Positions 14,905-25,998 of a DNA stretch of 64,000 nt are shown one piece after another. Each line of letters opens with the position of its first letter. Within the stretch, counting starts at the first letter, position 1. A program made the position numbers and the translations under genes. Source of the DNA: AR5 sp041497115 (GTDB lineage Bacteria > Methylomirabilota > Methylomirabilia > Rokubacteriales > CSP1-6); assembly GCA_041497115.1 (NCBI GenBank), contig JBGQFW010000012.1, positions 1-64,000 of the forward strand. The letters are read 5' to 3'. Under the pieces are notes generated by a model, which saw only the letters and a program-made list of their open reading frames with translations, was not told where the DNA came from and did not search any database.

Positions 14905-17595
14905 CTACTTCGAGGTCATCGTGTAGACGCCGTCCCAGTCGGGCGGCGGCGGCGCCTGCACGAAGTGCTGGCACCGCTCGACGTAGAGCTGCGAGGGGTG
15001 GTCCTTGGGGTTGAGGGCCAGCGCCTCGGTGAAGCAGCGGACGGCGTCCGCCCACTCGCGCGCGCGGTAGTGGCGCAGCCCCTCGGTGTAGCGCTCGACG
15101 GTGCGCGAGAGGTTGGGGAAGGTCTCCTCGGTCAGGTGGTCCATCGCCTCGTGGATCGCGACCGGCTCGTGCTTGCCCTTCACGCGCATCACGTCGATCT
15201 CGCGCAGCAGCGTCTTGCTGGTGAGCTCGCGGCGGGTGTCGTCGCTGATGAGGACGCCGGTCCCGTAGTACTTGGTGGCGCTCTCCAGCCGCGAGGCCAG
15301 GTTCACCGAGTCGCCGATGGCGGTGTACTCCATGCGCTTGGTGGAGCCGATGTTGCCGACGACCACCACCCCGGTGGAGATGCCGACCCCGATGCCGATT
15401 GGCGCCCGGCCGTCGGCCGCCCGCTCGCGGTTGAGCTCGCGCAGGGCGACGAACATCGCGTTGGCCACGTTGACGGCGTCGTCGGCGTCGTGCTCGCGGG
15501 TGAAGGGCACGCCGAACAGCGCCATCACGGCGTCGCCGATGAACTTGTCGAGGACACCCTTGTGGCTGAGGACCACGTCCACCATCCGCTCGAAGTACTC
15601 GTTGAGCATGGAGACCGTCTCGCGGGCGCCCAGGGCCTCCGACATGGTGGTGAAGTTGCGGACGTCGGAGAACAGGATCGAGGCCTTCTGGTCCTTGCCG
15701 CCCAGGATGCTCTCGCCGGAGGCCAGCAGCTGGTCGGCGATCTCCGGTGACATGTAGCGGGCCATCGTGGAGCGGATGCGCTTCTCGCTCGTGATGTCCT
15801 CCAGCACGAGCATGGAGCCGATCTGCTCCTCGTTGATGTCGATGAGCGGGTTGACGGCCAGGTTGACGGAGGCGGTGTCGCGCTCGCCGACGTGCAGCTC
15901 CATCTCGACCGCGATCTCGCGGTGGCCGCTCTGCTTGACCTTGTCGAGCGTGTTGGGGACCCACACGTTGGGGCCGGCGAACACGCCGCTCAGCGGCTTG
16001 GCGAGCAGGGCGGGGCGGCCCACCTTGAGGATGCGCAGGGCCGCGTCGTTGGCGGTCAGGATGCGGTCCTCGGCGTCGAGCGTCACGATGCCGTCGGTGG
16101 TGGAGCGCAGGATGCCCTCGTTGTAGTTGCGCTCGTTGAGGACGTCCTCGAAGAGCTTGGCGTTCTCCAGCGCGATCGTGATCTGGGCGGTGAACGCCCC
16201 CAGCCGCGTCTCGTCCCGGGCGGTGAACTGACCGCCCCGCTTGTTGAGCACCTGGGTGACGCCGATGCACTCGCCCGCCTTGTTGATGATGGGCATCGCC
16301 AGGATGTTCTCGGTGCGGTAGCCGGTGCGCCGGTCCACCGCCTTGTTGAAGCGCGGATCGGCGTAGGGATCCGTGATGTTCTCGGTCTGGCGGGTCTGGA
16401 AGACGGCGCCGGCGATGCCGGAGTGGGCCGGGATGCGGATCTCGCGGATCTCCAGCTCCTCGGCGACCCGCGAGAACAGCTCGTTGGTCTTCTTGTCGTA
16501 GAGGAACAGCGTGCAGCGGTCGGCGTCGAGCAGCTCGGAGGTGGCGTGGACCAGCCGCGAGAGGAGCACGTCGAGCTTGATCTCACCGGCGAGGTCGTGG
16601 GAGAGCTGCAGGATCCGCACCTCCTCGCGCAGGCTGCGCACCATCAGGTTGAAGCCCCGGAACAGCTCGGCGTACTCGTCGGTCGACGACAGCCGCAGAT
16701 CCTGACCGAGATCGCCGTGCTCGACGCCGCGCATGGCCGCGGCCAGCCGGGCGGCCGCCCGCGAGACCTCGGAGGCGGTCAGCACCGACATGGTCAGGGT
16801 GCCCACCACGCAGACGACGACGACGCCCCCGACCCACGCCAGCAGCGGCGTCATCTCGGCCAGCGTGGCCTGCAGGCCGAGGACGACGAGCAGCCGGTCC
16901 ACCTTGAACACGATGCTGCCGGCGAAGAACAGCAGCGGCAGCGAGTTCACGAAGATGGACAGGTAGAGGAGCTTGCTGCGCAGCGGGATGCTGATGATCC
17001 GCCGCTGGTCCTCGACCTCGACCCGCTCGCAGTACGTCCACAGCTGCTCGACCGCGGGGATGATCTTGCGGGTGGTGACGAAGAACTCGGAGATCGCGTG
17101 GGCGGGCGACGCAAAGAGGAAGATCGTGAGGACGACGCCGCCGATCTGCCACTCGGCGTACCCGCTGTCCAGCAGCCGGTTGGTGACGATCATGGCCAGG
17201 CCGGCCATGAGGGCGGCGCTGGGGCCATGGAAGAGCGTGACCCGCACGAACGAGTAGAAGGGCAGGTTCAGCGCCCGCACGATGCCCCGCGAGGCCGCCT
17301 CCGACGTCGGGCGCTCGCCGCGGTCGATGATGGCCAGCGCCCGGCTGATCGGCCGCACGTGGTGGGCGATCAGGTAGACGTCGGGCAGCGTGTAGCAGGG
17401 GATGACGAAGGCCGCGAGGAGGAGGAAGTGGATCCACTGCCGGACCGAGAACTCCAGGCCGAGGCCGATCAATAGAAACGTGACCGACACCGCCGCCGCC
17501 GAGCCGATGATATAGGTCCAGATCAGGTACCGGCGGAGGAGGCCGGCCGCGTTGCCGGTCACGAGCGGCGTCGTCACGGGCTCGGCGGTGCTCAA
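14905..17595 (-). CDS. Membrane class III adenylate/guanylate cyclase with HAMP, GAF and PAS domains
   Basis: Read on the minus strand, TTG at 17595-17593 overlaps the stop of the upstream porin gene and gives 896 residues. The first 290 or so contain about six membrane helices, then a HAMP-like segment (RGVEHGDLGQDLRLS), a GAF domain (LDVLLSRLVHATSELLDADR onwards), a PAS domain (EGILRSTTDGIVTLDAEDR) and the class III cyclase domain. The two metal aspartates are seen in ILFSDVRNFTTMSE and DKFIGDAVMALFG, and YTAIGDSVNLASRLE matches the base-recognition strand. The last 60 residues resemble a TPR pair. The enzyme should make cAMP (or cGMP) in response to a membrane or small-molecule cue. Start codon choice is less certain than the rest. 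Confidence 0.88.
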   Translation of the reverse strand: MSTAEPVTTPLVTGNAAGLLRRYLIWTYIIGSAAAVSVTFLLIGLGLEFSVRQWIHFLLLAAFVIPCYTLPDVYLIAHHVRPISRALAIIDRGERPTSEAASRGIVRALNLPFYSFVRVTLFHGPSAALMAGLAMIVTNRLLDSGYAEWQIGGVVLTIFLFASPAHAISEFFVTTRKIIPAVEQLWTYCERVEVEDQRRIISIPLRSKLLYLSIFVNSLPLLFFAGSIVFKVDRLLVVLGLQATLAEMTPLLAWVGGVVVVCVVGTLTMSVLTASEVSRAAARLAAAMRGVEHGDLGQDLRLSSTDEYAELFRGFNLMVRSLREEVRILQLSHDLAGEIKLDVLLSRLVHATSELLDADRCTLFLYDKKTNELFSRVAEELEIREIRIPAHSGIAGAVFQTRQTENITDPYADPRFNKAVDRRTGYRTENILAMPIINKAGECIGVTQVLNKRGGQFTARDETRLGAFTAQITIALENAKLFEDVLNERNYNEGILRSTTDGIVTLDAEDRILTANDAALRILKVGRPALLAKPLSGVFAGPNVWVPNTLDKVKQSGHREIAVEMELHVGERDTASVNLAVNPLIDINEEQIGSMLVLEDITSEKRIRSTMARYMSPEIADQLLASGESILGGKDQKASILFSDVRNFTTMSEALGARETVSMLNEYFERMVDVVLSHKGVLDKFIGDAVMALFGVPFTREHDADDAVNVANAMFVALRELNRERAADGRAPIGIGVGISTGVVVVGNIGSTKRMEYTAIGDSVNLASRLESATKYYGTGVLISDDTRRELTSKTLLREIDVMRVKGKHEPVAIHEAMDHLTEETFPNLSRTVERYTEGLRHYRAREWADAVRCFTEALALNPKDHPSQLYVERCQHFVQAPPPPDWDGVYTMTSK

Positions 17596-18956
17596 AAGCG
17601 ATACCCCAGGGTGACGTCGATCGAGAAGCCCGACGGCGCCTCGGTGGCGCTGGGGCCGAACGGCAGCTGCTGGTTCGTGTAGGTGACCTTCTTCTCGAAG
17701 CCGTAGATGAACCCGGCGTCGAGCTCGAGGTGGCCCGCGCGATATCCCGCGCCGGCGGTGAGGTGGTGCTCGAACGGCACCTGGATGGCCGGGCTGAAGT
17801 GCTGGGCGGGGTTCGGATTGTTCGCCAGGTTGTACCCGCCGCGCACGATGACCATGTCGCGGACGACCTCGTAGGCGGCGCCGAGGGCGAGCACGTACTG
17901 GTCGTGCCAGTTTTCTCGCTGCTGGATGTCGAGCCTCGCCGGCGCCCCGGCCTTGCTGGGGTCGCGCAGGTGAATCATGAATCGCTCGAACACCGACCAG
18001 TTGTGCCACGTGAGGTCCATGGCGAGGAGCCAGCGGGACGTGGGCCGGAAGGCCACGCCGGTCTGCACGTTCTGAGGGTGCGCGATACCCGACACCGAGA
18101 CGTCGTACCGAACCCGGCCCAGCCCCAGGGGCGTGAGATTCACGTCGGCCGTGCCGTTCTGGTAGTCGAAGGTCGCCGGCGAGGTGTAGGCGGCGCCGAC
18201 GGTGAGCTCCGGCGTCACGCGGTACGTGACGCCGACCTTCGCGCCGACGGCGAGGCTCCACGGGCAGTCGCTGCCCGGCTCGCCGAGGCCGAAGTTGCGC
18301 GAGCACCGGTCGCCGATGGCCAGGCCGAGGAACGCAGGGGGAGCCGACGTGTTGGGGAACAGGTGCAGGGTGAGGTCGGAGTAGCCGAGATAGGGGCCGG
18401 CGCCGATCGCGAGGTTGTCGGTGACCTGGTAGCTGACCGCAAGCTGCAGCTTCACGAGCCGCTCGTACGACGACACGTCGTCCCGGGTCCCGAACGCGGT
18501 CTTGAGGCCGCGAAAGTCGGTGCCGAGGCCGGACTGGGAGAACACGCCGAGGCCGAACGTCAGCCGCGGCAGATCGCGGAAGCGCACCGCCGCACCGCCA
18601 TGGATCGCGATGAACGGGTTGTCCTCGCTCTCGCGCGAGTTGCCGAAGCCGTCGGTGTGGTGCAGGTAGGCCTGCAGCACCCCGAGGTTGAAGCTCGCGA
18701 TCCCGCCCGAGATGGAGCTCTGCGGGTCGCGGTCCTTGCCGTCGGGGAGCAGGAACAGGCTGGCCGGGTTGGTGTTGATGAGCGAGGTGTCGAGCACGCT
18801 CACGGAGGCGGCCCCCGCCATGCCCTGCGCGGCGGCGCTGTAACCCAGCAGATTGGTGGCGTTCGTCGCCAGCGCCGTACCGGCTGGACCGAGGGCGAGG
18901 GCGAGGGCGATCACGCACGTGGCGACGGCGCGGAACAGGCTCGGAGAGGTCGCCAT
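17592..18956 (-). CDS. OmpP1/FadL/TodX family outer-membrane transporter
   Basis: The 454-residue protein has a signal peptide (residues 1-30, cleavage near ALATNA) and then NATNLLGYSAAAQGMAGA, the N-terminal hatch motif of FadL-family porins that take up long-chain fatty acids or other hydrophobic compounds. Alternating beta strands run to the C-terminus, which ends in Gly-Tyr-Arg-Phe, the aromatic end signal for outer-membrane beta-barrels. A perfect TAGGAGG ribosome site precedes the ATG at 18956. The gene lies upstream of the membrane cyclase and overlaps it by four bases, so uptake and cAMP signalling may be co-expressed. It is the best evidence for an outer membrane in this window. Confidence 0.88.
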   Translation of the reverse strand: MATSPSLFRAVATCVIALALALGPAGTALATNATNLLGYSAAAQGMAGAASVSVLDTSLINTNPASLFLLPDGKDRDPQSSISGGIASFNLGVLQAYLHHTDGFGNSRESEDNPFIAIHGGAAVRFRDLPRLTFGLGVFSQSGLGTDFRGLKTAFGTRDDVSSYERLVKLQLAVSYQVTDNLAIGAGPYLGYSDLTLHLFPNTSAPPAFLGLAIGDRCSRNFGLGEPGSDCPWSLAVGAKVGVTYRVTPELTVGAAYTSPATFDYQNGTADVNLTPLGLGRVRYDVSVSGIAHPQNVQTGVAFRPTSRWLLAMDLTWHNWSVFERFMIHLRDPSKAGAPARLDIQQRENWHDQYVLALGAAYEVVRDMVIVRGGYNLANNPNPAQHFSPAIQVPFEHHLTAGAGYRAGHLELDAGFIYGFEKKVTYTNQQLPFGPSATEAPSGFSIDVTLGYRF

Positions 18957-19012
18957 GGGCCTCCTAATTAGGGCGTCGGGCGTTCACGTGTCAACGTTTA
19001 TCGTTCGATAGG

Positions 19013-19945
19013 TTACAGCAGGTCGCGTCCGATCAGACCGACGACGTCGAGGTCCTCCATGTCGAGCAGCTGGAGCATCACCCGATGCACGCCGGCGGCC
19101 TCCCAGCGGGCGAGGTCGTGACGCACCTCCTCGACGAGGCCGTGCAGGAAGCCGGCGGCCCGCCAGCCCGCCTCATCCGCGGGCAGGCGGGGGAAGATCG
19201 CCCGGGCGCGCTCCCGGCGCGCGGTCACCTCCGCCGGCGTGCGACCGGTGATGACCGGCACCATCAGCGAGCGGCGGATCGCGGCGGGGTCCCGCCCCAC
19301 CGCCCGGCAGTGCTCCTCCAGCACGCGGCGCTTGGCCGCGTACTCGTCGAGCGTGACGCGGGTGATGTTCCACTCGTCGGCGCTCTCGGCGACGATCCGC
19401 AGGGTGCGTCGCTCGCCCCGGCCGCCGATGATGAGCCGCACGCCGCCGCGCGGGGGCCGCGGGAACGACTGCGCCTCGCGCAGCGCGTAGTAGGGCTGCT
19501 CGAGCGTCACCGGCCGGCCCTCCCAGAGGGCGCGAATCGCGCGGGCGCCGCACTCGAGCCGGTCGAGCCGCTCCCGGACGGGGGGAAAGGGGATGCCGAA
19601 CATCACGTGCTCGCCCTCGTGCCACCCCGCCCCGATGCCGAGGTCGAGGCGGCCGCCGCTCAGCTCGGCGACGGCGGCGGCCCGCTTGGCGAGCAGGGCC
19701 GGATGATAGAAGGTCAGCGGGCACACGAGCGGGCCGAAGCGGATCCGCCGCGTGTGCCCGGCCAGCCAGGTGAGCGAGGCCCAGACGTCGAGCGAGGGGC
19801 GGCTCGAGTCGCCGAAGAGGCCGGTGAGATGGTCGGAGCGGAACAGCCCCGCGTAGCCGGCCTCGTCCACCGTGCGGGCGAGGGCCTCCCAGCGCGGCCA
19901 CGTGAGCCCCTCCTGGCCCTCGATCATGATCGCCAGCTCGAGCAT
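19013..19945 (-). CDS. LLM-class (luciferase-like) flavin or F420-dependent oxidoreductase
   Basis: From ATG 19945, which has a GAGGGTGGG ribosome-site-like run in front of it, the protein has 310 residues. It is a luciferase-like TIM barrel: GLFRSDHL near residue 35, RIRFGPLVCPLTFYHPALLAK, GRLDLGIGAGWHEGEH with the usual Gly-x-Gly-x-Gly-Trp loop, and LIIGGRGERRTLRIVAESADEWN. Members use FMNH2 or F420H2; the sequence does not decide which. An in-frame ATG at 19996 would add 17 residues without a ribosome site. It is divergent from the large oxidoreductase gene next to it, sharing a 108-bp intergenic region. Confidence 0.85.
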   Translation of the reverse strand: MLELAIMIEGQEGLTWPRWEALARTVDEAGYAGLFRSDHLTGLFGDSSRPSLDVWASLTWLAGHTRRIRFGPLVCPLTFYHPALLAKRAAAVAELSGGRLDLGIGAGWHEGEHVMFGIPFPPVRERLDRLECGARAIRALWEGRPVTLEQPYYALREAQSFPRPPRGGVRLIIGGRGERRTLRIVAESADEWNITRVTLDEYAAKRRVLEEHCRAVGRDPAAIRRSLMVPVITGRTPAEVTARRERARAIFPRLPADEAGWRAAGFLHGLVEEVRHDLARWEAAGVHRVMLQLLDMEDLDVVGLIGRDLL

Positions 19946-20053
19946 CCCACCCTCGCGTGCTGCGTATTTGCGCCGCTCGGGCGCCGCCCGTATCATACGT
20001 CCAGACCGTCGTTCGCTCGGTCGTCTGAACGGTCAACCAGGCCCGGAGGGTTC
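19946..20053. promoter_or_regulatory. Divergent intergenic region with a small palindrome
   Basis: The 108 bases between the LLM oxidoreductase and the indolepyruvate oxidoreductase must contain promoters for both. CGTATCATACG (19989-19999) is a perfect 11-base palindrome whose inner part could be a -10 box in both directions (TATCAT and TATGAT). Just to the right, an imperfect inverted repeat of GACCG and CGGTC (about 20004-20025) could be a regulator site. Confidence 0.3.
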
Positions 20054-23000
20054 ATGTCCACCACGCGTGAGTTCTCGCTCGACGCGAAGTACCGCCAGGA
20101 GGACGGCGTCGTCTTTCTCTCCGGCATCCAGGCGCTGGTCCGGCTGCCGCTCGATCAGCATCGGGCCGATCGCCGGCGCGGCCTCAATACGGCGACGATG
20201 ATCTCCGGCTATCGCGGCTCGCCGCTCGGCGGGCTCGATCTCACGCTGGAGCGCAATCCCCGGCTGCTGGCCGAGCACAACGTCGTCTTCGTCTCCGGCC
20301 TCAACGAGGACCTCGGCGCCACCGTCGTCTACGGCAGTCAGCTCGCCAACTATTTCCCCCAGCCCAAGTACGACGGCGTGCTCGGTATGTGGTACGGCAA
20401 GGGCCCGGGCGTGGACCGCACCGGCGACATCTTCAAGCACGCCAACTTCGCCGGCATCGGCCGCCACGGCGGCGTGCTGGCCCTGGCCGGCGACGATCCG
20501 CTCTCGAAGTCCTCGACGCTGCCGACCCACTCCGAGATCGCCCTCTACGACGCCCAGTTCCCGACGCTGTTCCCCGGCAACGTCCAGGAGATCCTCGACC
20601 TCGGCCGCCTCGGCTTCGAGCTCTCGCGCTACTGCGGCCTCTGGACCGGCATCAAGATCGTCACCAACGTGGCCGACGAGATCGGCACCGCCCAGGTCGC
20701 CCCCGGTCGCATCAGCGTCGTGGATCCCGGCTTCGAGTACGAGGGCAAGCCCTGGCGGCCCACCCAGAACCCGATGCTGCTGCCACCCTACGGCCTGGAG
20801 ATGGAGCGCGAGATCCACTACGGGCGGCTGGAGGCGGCCAAGGCGTTCGCGGCCGCCAACGGGATCAACCGCGTCGCGCTCGACGCCCCCGACGCCTGGC
20901 TCGGCCTGGTGGCCGCCGGCAAGACGTACTACGACCTGCGCGAGGCGTTGCGCGAGCTGGGGCTGGACGACGCCGCGCTGCGCAGCCACGGGATCCGGAT
21001 CCTCAAGGTCGGCATGCTGTTCCCGATGGAGCCGGGCATCGTGCGCCGGTTCGCGCGCGGGCTGGAGGAGATCCTCGTCGTCGAGGAGAAGCGCTCGTTC
21101 GTCGAGATGTTCCTGCGCGACGTTCTCTACAACGACGCCGTGCACCCGCGCATCGTGGGCAAGCGCGACGAGCAGGGCCGCCCGCTGGTGCCCGCCAACG
21201 GCGAGCTGGACGCCGACCGCATCGCCCAGCTGGTGGCCGCGCGCCTGGAGCGCAAGCTGCAGCTGGCGTCGATCACCGCGCGGGTGGCGCTGCTGGAGGC
21301 GGTGCGCGAGCGGCCGGCGCCCATCACGCTGGCGCGCGCTGCGTACTTCTGCTCGGGCTGTCCCCACAACCGCTCGACCCACGTGCCCGAGGGCTCGATG
21401 GCCGCGGCCGGCATCGGCTGCCACGGCATGGCCCTCTCGATGGACCGGCGCACGATGGGCATCACGCACATGGGCGGCGAGGGCGCGCAGTGGGTGGGCA
21501 TGGCGCCGTTCTCCAACATGCCGCACATGTTCCAGAACCTGGGCGACGGCACCTTCTTCCACTCGGGCTCGCTGGCCATCCGCCAGGCCGTCGCCGCCGG
21601 CACCAACGTCACCTACAAGCTCCTCTACAACTCGGCGGTGGCGATGACCGGCGGTCAGGACGCGGCCGGCGCCATGCCGGTCCCCGAGGTCACGCGCGCG
21701 CTGGACGCCGAGGGCGTCAAGCGGATCATCGTGATGACCGACGAGCCCGCCAAGTACGGGAGCGGGGCGCGCTGGGCGCAGGGCGTCGAGGTGTGGCACC
21801 GCGACCGGCTGGACGAGGCCCAGAAGCTGCTGCGCGACATTCCCGGCGTGACAGCGCTCGTCTACGACCAGCGCTGCGCGGCCGAGAAGCGCCGCCTTCG
21901 GAAGCGCGGCAAGCTGCCGGACCCGGCGATGCGCGTCGTCATCAACGAGGCGGTGTGCGAGGGATGCGGCGACTGCGGCGTGAAGTCCAACTGCCTCAGC
22001 GTGCATCCGGTGGAGACCGAGTTCGGGCGCAAGACGCAGATCCACCAGTCGTCCTGCAACAAGGACTACTCGTGCCTGCGCGGCGACTGCCCGTCGTTCC
22101 TCACGGTGGTGCCGCTCGGCGAGCCGGGCAAGAGGGACACGCCCCGGTTCACCGTCGACCGCGCGCTCCCCGAGCCCGCGCTCAAGGTCCCGCGCGACGC
22201 CAACATCTTCATGATGGGCATCGGCGGCACCGGCGTCGTCACGGTCAACCAGGTGCTCGGCACCGCCGCGCTGCTGGACGGCAAGTGCGTGCGCGGCCTG
22301 GACCAGACCGGCCTCAGCCAGAAGGGCGGCCCGGTCGTCTCCCATCTGAAGATCACCGACGCATCGGTCGAGGTCTCGAGCAAGGTGGCGGCCGGCGCCG
22401 CCGACTGCTACCTCGGCTTCGACGTCCTGGGGGCGACCTCGCCGGTGAACCTCGACCACGCCCGGCCCGACCGGACGATCGCCGTCGTGTCGATGAGCCA
22501 GGTGCCGACCGGGGCCATGGTGACCTCCACGGAGATCCAGTTCCCCGACCACGGCGGCCTGCGGACGTCGATCGACCGCGTCACGCGCAAGGACGAGAAC
22601 GTCTATCTCGACGCCCTCGGCCTGGCCGAGACGCTCTTCGACGACCACATGGCGTCCAACATGCTGGTGCTGGGCGCCGCCTACCAGGCCGGCGCCATCC
22701 CCGTCGCCGCCGCGGCGATCGAGCAGGCCATCGCGCTCAACGGCGTGTCGGTCACGATGAACACGCAGGCGTTCCGCGCGGGGCGACTGCTGGTCGCCGA
22801 TCCGGCGTGGGTGAAGACGATCAAGCGCCGCCGCCTCGGCGAGATGGAGGCGACCTCCGTCGCCCTCACGCCGGCCGCCCGCGCCCTCGTGGAGCGGGCC
22901 GGCGCCGACGGCGAGCTCGGCCGCCTGCTCGAGATCCGGGTGCCCGAGCTCATCGACTACCAGAGCGAGGCCTACGCGCGCGAGTACGTGGACTACGTCG

Positions 23001-23518
23001 CGCGCGTGCGCGCGGCCGAGGAGGCGGCGGTGCCGGGCGAGACGCGCCTGTCCGAGGCGGTCGCCCGCTATCTCTTCAAGCTCATGGCCTACAAGGACGA
23101 GTACGAGGTGGCGCGGCTGCACCTCAAGCCCGATCTCTCCAGGGCGCTGGCCAAGGAGTTCCCCGGCGGCGTGAAGGTGCAGTACAACCTCCACCCGCCG
23201 CTGCTGCGGGCGCTCGGCCTGAATCGCAAGCTGAAGTTCGGACGCTGGTTCGACGGGGCGTTCCGCGCGCTGGCGCGGATGAAGGGGCTGCGCGGCACCG
23301 CGCTCGACCCGTTCGGCCGGGCCGCGGTGCGCCGCGTCGAGCGCGCCCTGCCCGGCGAGTATCGCGGGCTGGTGGACCGGGCGCTGACCGGCCTGTCGCG
23401 CGCGACCTACGAGCGGGCGGTGAGCGTGGCGAAGCTGCCCGACCTGATCCGCGGCTACGAGGACATCAAGCTGCGCAACGTCGAGCGGTTTCGCGAGGAA
23501 GCCCGCACGCTGGCGTGA
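20054..23518 (+). CDS. Fused indolepyruvate:ferredoxin oxidoreductase (IorAB-type)
   Basis: ATG 20054 has GGAGGG directly upstream and gives 1154 residues, the usual size of the one-chain bacterial form. The N-terminal part (residues 1-400) is the pyrimidine-binding half, beginning with SGIQALVRLP and SGYRGSPLGG. The TPP-binding half is near 450-600 (MGGEGAQWVGMAPF). A cluster-binding region starts at Cys635 with CEGCGDCGVKSNC and continues with CNKDYSCLRGDCPSF. From about 715 the gamma-type domain begins with FMMGIGGTGVVTVN. The enzyme oxidatively decarboxylates aryl-pyruvates or related 2-oxo acids to acyl-CoA and reduces ferredoxin. The substrate range cannot be read from sequence. Confidence 0.93.
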   Translation: MSTTREFSLDAKYRQEDGVVFLSGIQALVRLPLDQHRADRRRGLNTATMISGYRGSPLGGLDLTLERNPRLLAEHNVVFVSGLNEDLGATVVYGSQLANYFPQPKYDGVLGMWYGKGPGVDRTGDIFKHANFAGIGRHGGVLALAGDDPLSKSSTLPTHSEIALYDAQFPTLFPGNVQEILDLGRLGFELSRYCGLWTGIKIVTNVADEIGTAQVAPGRISVVDPGFEYEGKPWRPTQNPMLLPPYGLEMEREIHYGRLEAAKAFAAANGINRVALDAPDAWLGLVAAGKTYYDLREALRELGLDDAALRSHGIRILKVGMLFPMEPGIVRRFARGLEEILVVEEKRSFVEMFLRDVLYNDAVHPRIVGKRDEQGRPLVPANGELDADRIAQLVAARLERKLQLASITARVALLEAVRERPAPITLARAAYFCSGCPHNRSTHVPEGSMAAAGIGCHGMALSMDRRTMGITHMGGEGAQWVGMAPFSNMPHMFQNLGDGTFFHSGSLAIRQAVAAGTNVTYKLLYNSAVAMTGGQDAAGAMPVPEVTRALDAEGVKRIIVMTDEPAKYGSGARWAQGVEVWHRDRLDEAQKLLRDIPGVTALVYDQRCAAEKRRLRKRGKLPDPAMRVVINEAVCEGCGDCGVKSNCLSVHPVETEFGRKTQIHQSSCNKDYSCLRGDCPSFLTVVPLGEPGKRDTPRFTVDRALPEPALKVPRDANIFMMGIGGTGVVTVNQVLGTAALLDGKCVRGLDQTGLSQKGGPVVSHLKITDASVEVSSKVAAGAADCYLGFDVLGATSPVNLDHARPDRTIAVVSMSQVPTGAMVTSTEIQFPDHGGLRTSIDRVTRKDENVYLDALGLAETLFDDHMASNMLVLGAAYQAGAIPVAAAAIEQAIALNGVSVTMNTQAFRAGRLLVADPAWVKTIKRRRLGEMEATSVALTPAARALVERAGADGELGRLLEIRVPELIDYQSEAYAREYVDYVARVRAAEEAAVPGETRLSEAVARYLFKLMAYKDEYEVARLHLKPDLSRALAKEFPGGVKVQYNLHPPLLRALGLNRKLKFGRWFDGAFRALARMKGLRGTALDPFGRAAVRRVERALPGEYRGLVDRALTGLSRATYERAVSVAKLPDLIRGYEDIKLRNVERFREEARTLA

Positions 23519-23533
23519 TTCGGAAGTCGACGA

Positions 23534-23965
23534 TCAATCCTCCCCGTGCGGGCGTCCGCGCCAGCGCTTGAGCGCGGCCCGCCGTCGCTTGACGTCGAGG
23601 CGGCGCTCCTCGGCGGCGGCCGGTGTCCGGGTCGCCACCCGCGCCCGCGGCCGCACCAGTGCCGCGCTCACCAGCCGCCGCACCTTCTCGCGCGCGTCCT
23701 CGATGTTGCGCGCCTGGTTGCGGCCGGCCTGACTCGTCACCGCGAGCCGTCCCTCGGCGTCGAGGCGGTGACGCGCCAGCGCGTGCAGCCGCGCGCGCGC
23801 GGCGTCGGACAATCCCTCGATCGCCTCGAGCTCCACGCGCAGGTCGATCTTCGTCGCCACCTTGTTCACGTTCTGGCCGCCGGGGCCCGACGCGCGCACC
23901 GCGCGCAGGGTGAGCGCGCGGGCGGGCACGCGCACGGTATCGGAGACCACGATCGCCTCGCTCAT
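23534..23965 (-). CDS. arfB: Alternative ribosome-rescue factor ArfB (YaeJ), peptidyl-tRNA hydrolase
   Basis: From ATG 23965 the protein has 143 residues, the normal ArfB length. The catalytic GGQ motif is at 29-31 within ASGPGGQNVNKV, as in class I release factors. The tail is rich in Arg and Lys (RRLDVKRRRAALKRWRGR), which in ArfB enters the empty mRNA channel of stalled ribosomes. There is no codon-recognition domain, so it is not a true release factor. A TACAAT box ends only six bases before the start codon, which suggests a leaderless message. Confidence 0.93.
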   Translation of the reverse strand: MSEAIVVSDTVRVPARALTLRAVRASGPGGQNVNKVATKIDLRVELEAIEGLSDAARARLHALARHRLDAEGRLAVTSQAGRNQARNIEDAREKVRRLVSAALVRPRARVATRTPAAAEERRLDVKRRRAALKRWRGRPHGED

Positions 23966-23971
23966 GACGCC

Positions 23972-23977
23972 ATTGTA
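23972..23977 (-). promoter_or_regulatory. Candidate -10 box (TACAAT) six bases before arfB start
   Basis: On the minus strand TACAAT, five of six matches to TATAAT, is followed by six bases and then the ATG of arfB. Transcription would start at or next to the A of the start codon. No good -35 box is seen. Confidence 0.35.
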
Positions 23978-24001
23978 GTAGCCTGAAGCCACGGAGGCGC
24001 T

Positions 24002-24261
24002 ATGGGACCCCTCGAGAAGCGGTGGAAGGCCTTGCAGCGACAACTGACCCAGCTGGGCCGTCAGGCGCGCCGCGTGCGCGGCACGGCGCGAACGCGGGTG
24101 AAGCAGCTCGAGCGGCGCACGCGCGTGACGGTCACCCGCGCCCTGCGCACGGCCGAGCCCCAGGTGCGCCGGGCGCTGGCCGAGGCCGAGCGCATGAGAC
24201 GCGGGCTGCGGGTGGGGGTGCGGGCCGGCACGGCCGCGTACCGGGCGGGCGGACGGAAGAA

Positions 24262-24265
<4 letters not shown>
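24002..24265 (+). CDS. Short basic helical protein, function unknown
   Basis: ATG 24002 is preceded by GGAGG (23994-23998). The 87-residue product is nearly all helix-forming, rich in Arg, Ala, Leu and Gln, with heptad-like spacing (LQRQLTQLGRQARRV and VRRALAEAERMRRGLRVGV). It has no cysteine and no signal peptide and ends in Gly-Gly-Arg-Lys-Lys. It overlaps the adenine deaminase start by four bases, so it is probably expressed. It resembles small histone-like or coiled-coil basic proteins only in composition; no family is recognised. Confidence 0.6.

Positions 24266-25994
<1,729 letters not shown>

Positions 25995-25998
<4 letters not shown>

Noticed and set aside
18989..18994. TTGACA on the minus strand upstream of the FadL-type gene as a -35 box
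   Set aside because: The matching -10 position would fall on the ribosome binding site, so transcription would start inside it.
20001..20035. TetR-type operator in front of the indolepyruvate oxidoreductase
   Set aside because: GACCG and CGGTC arms are present but the spacing and flanks are too irregular to call, and no TetR gene is adjacent.
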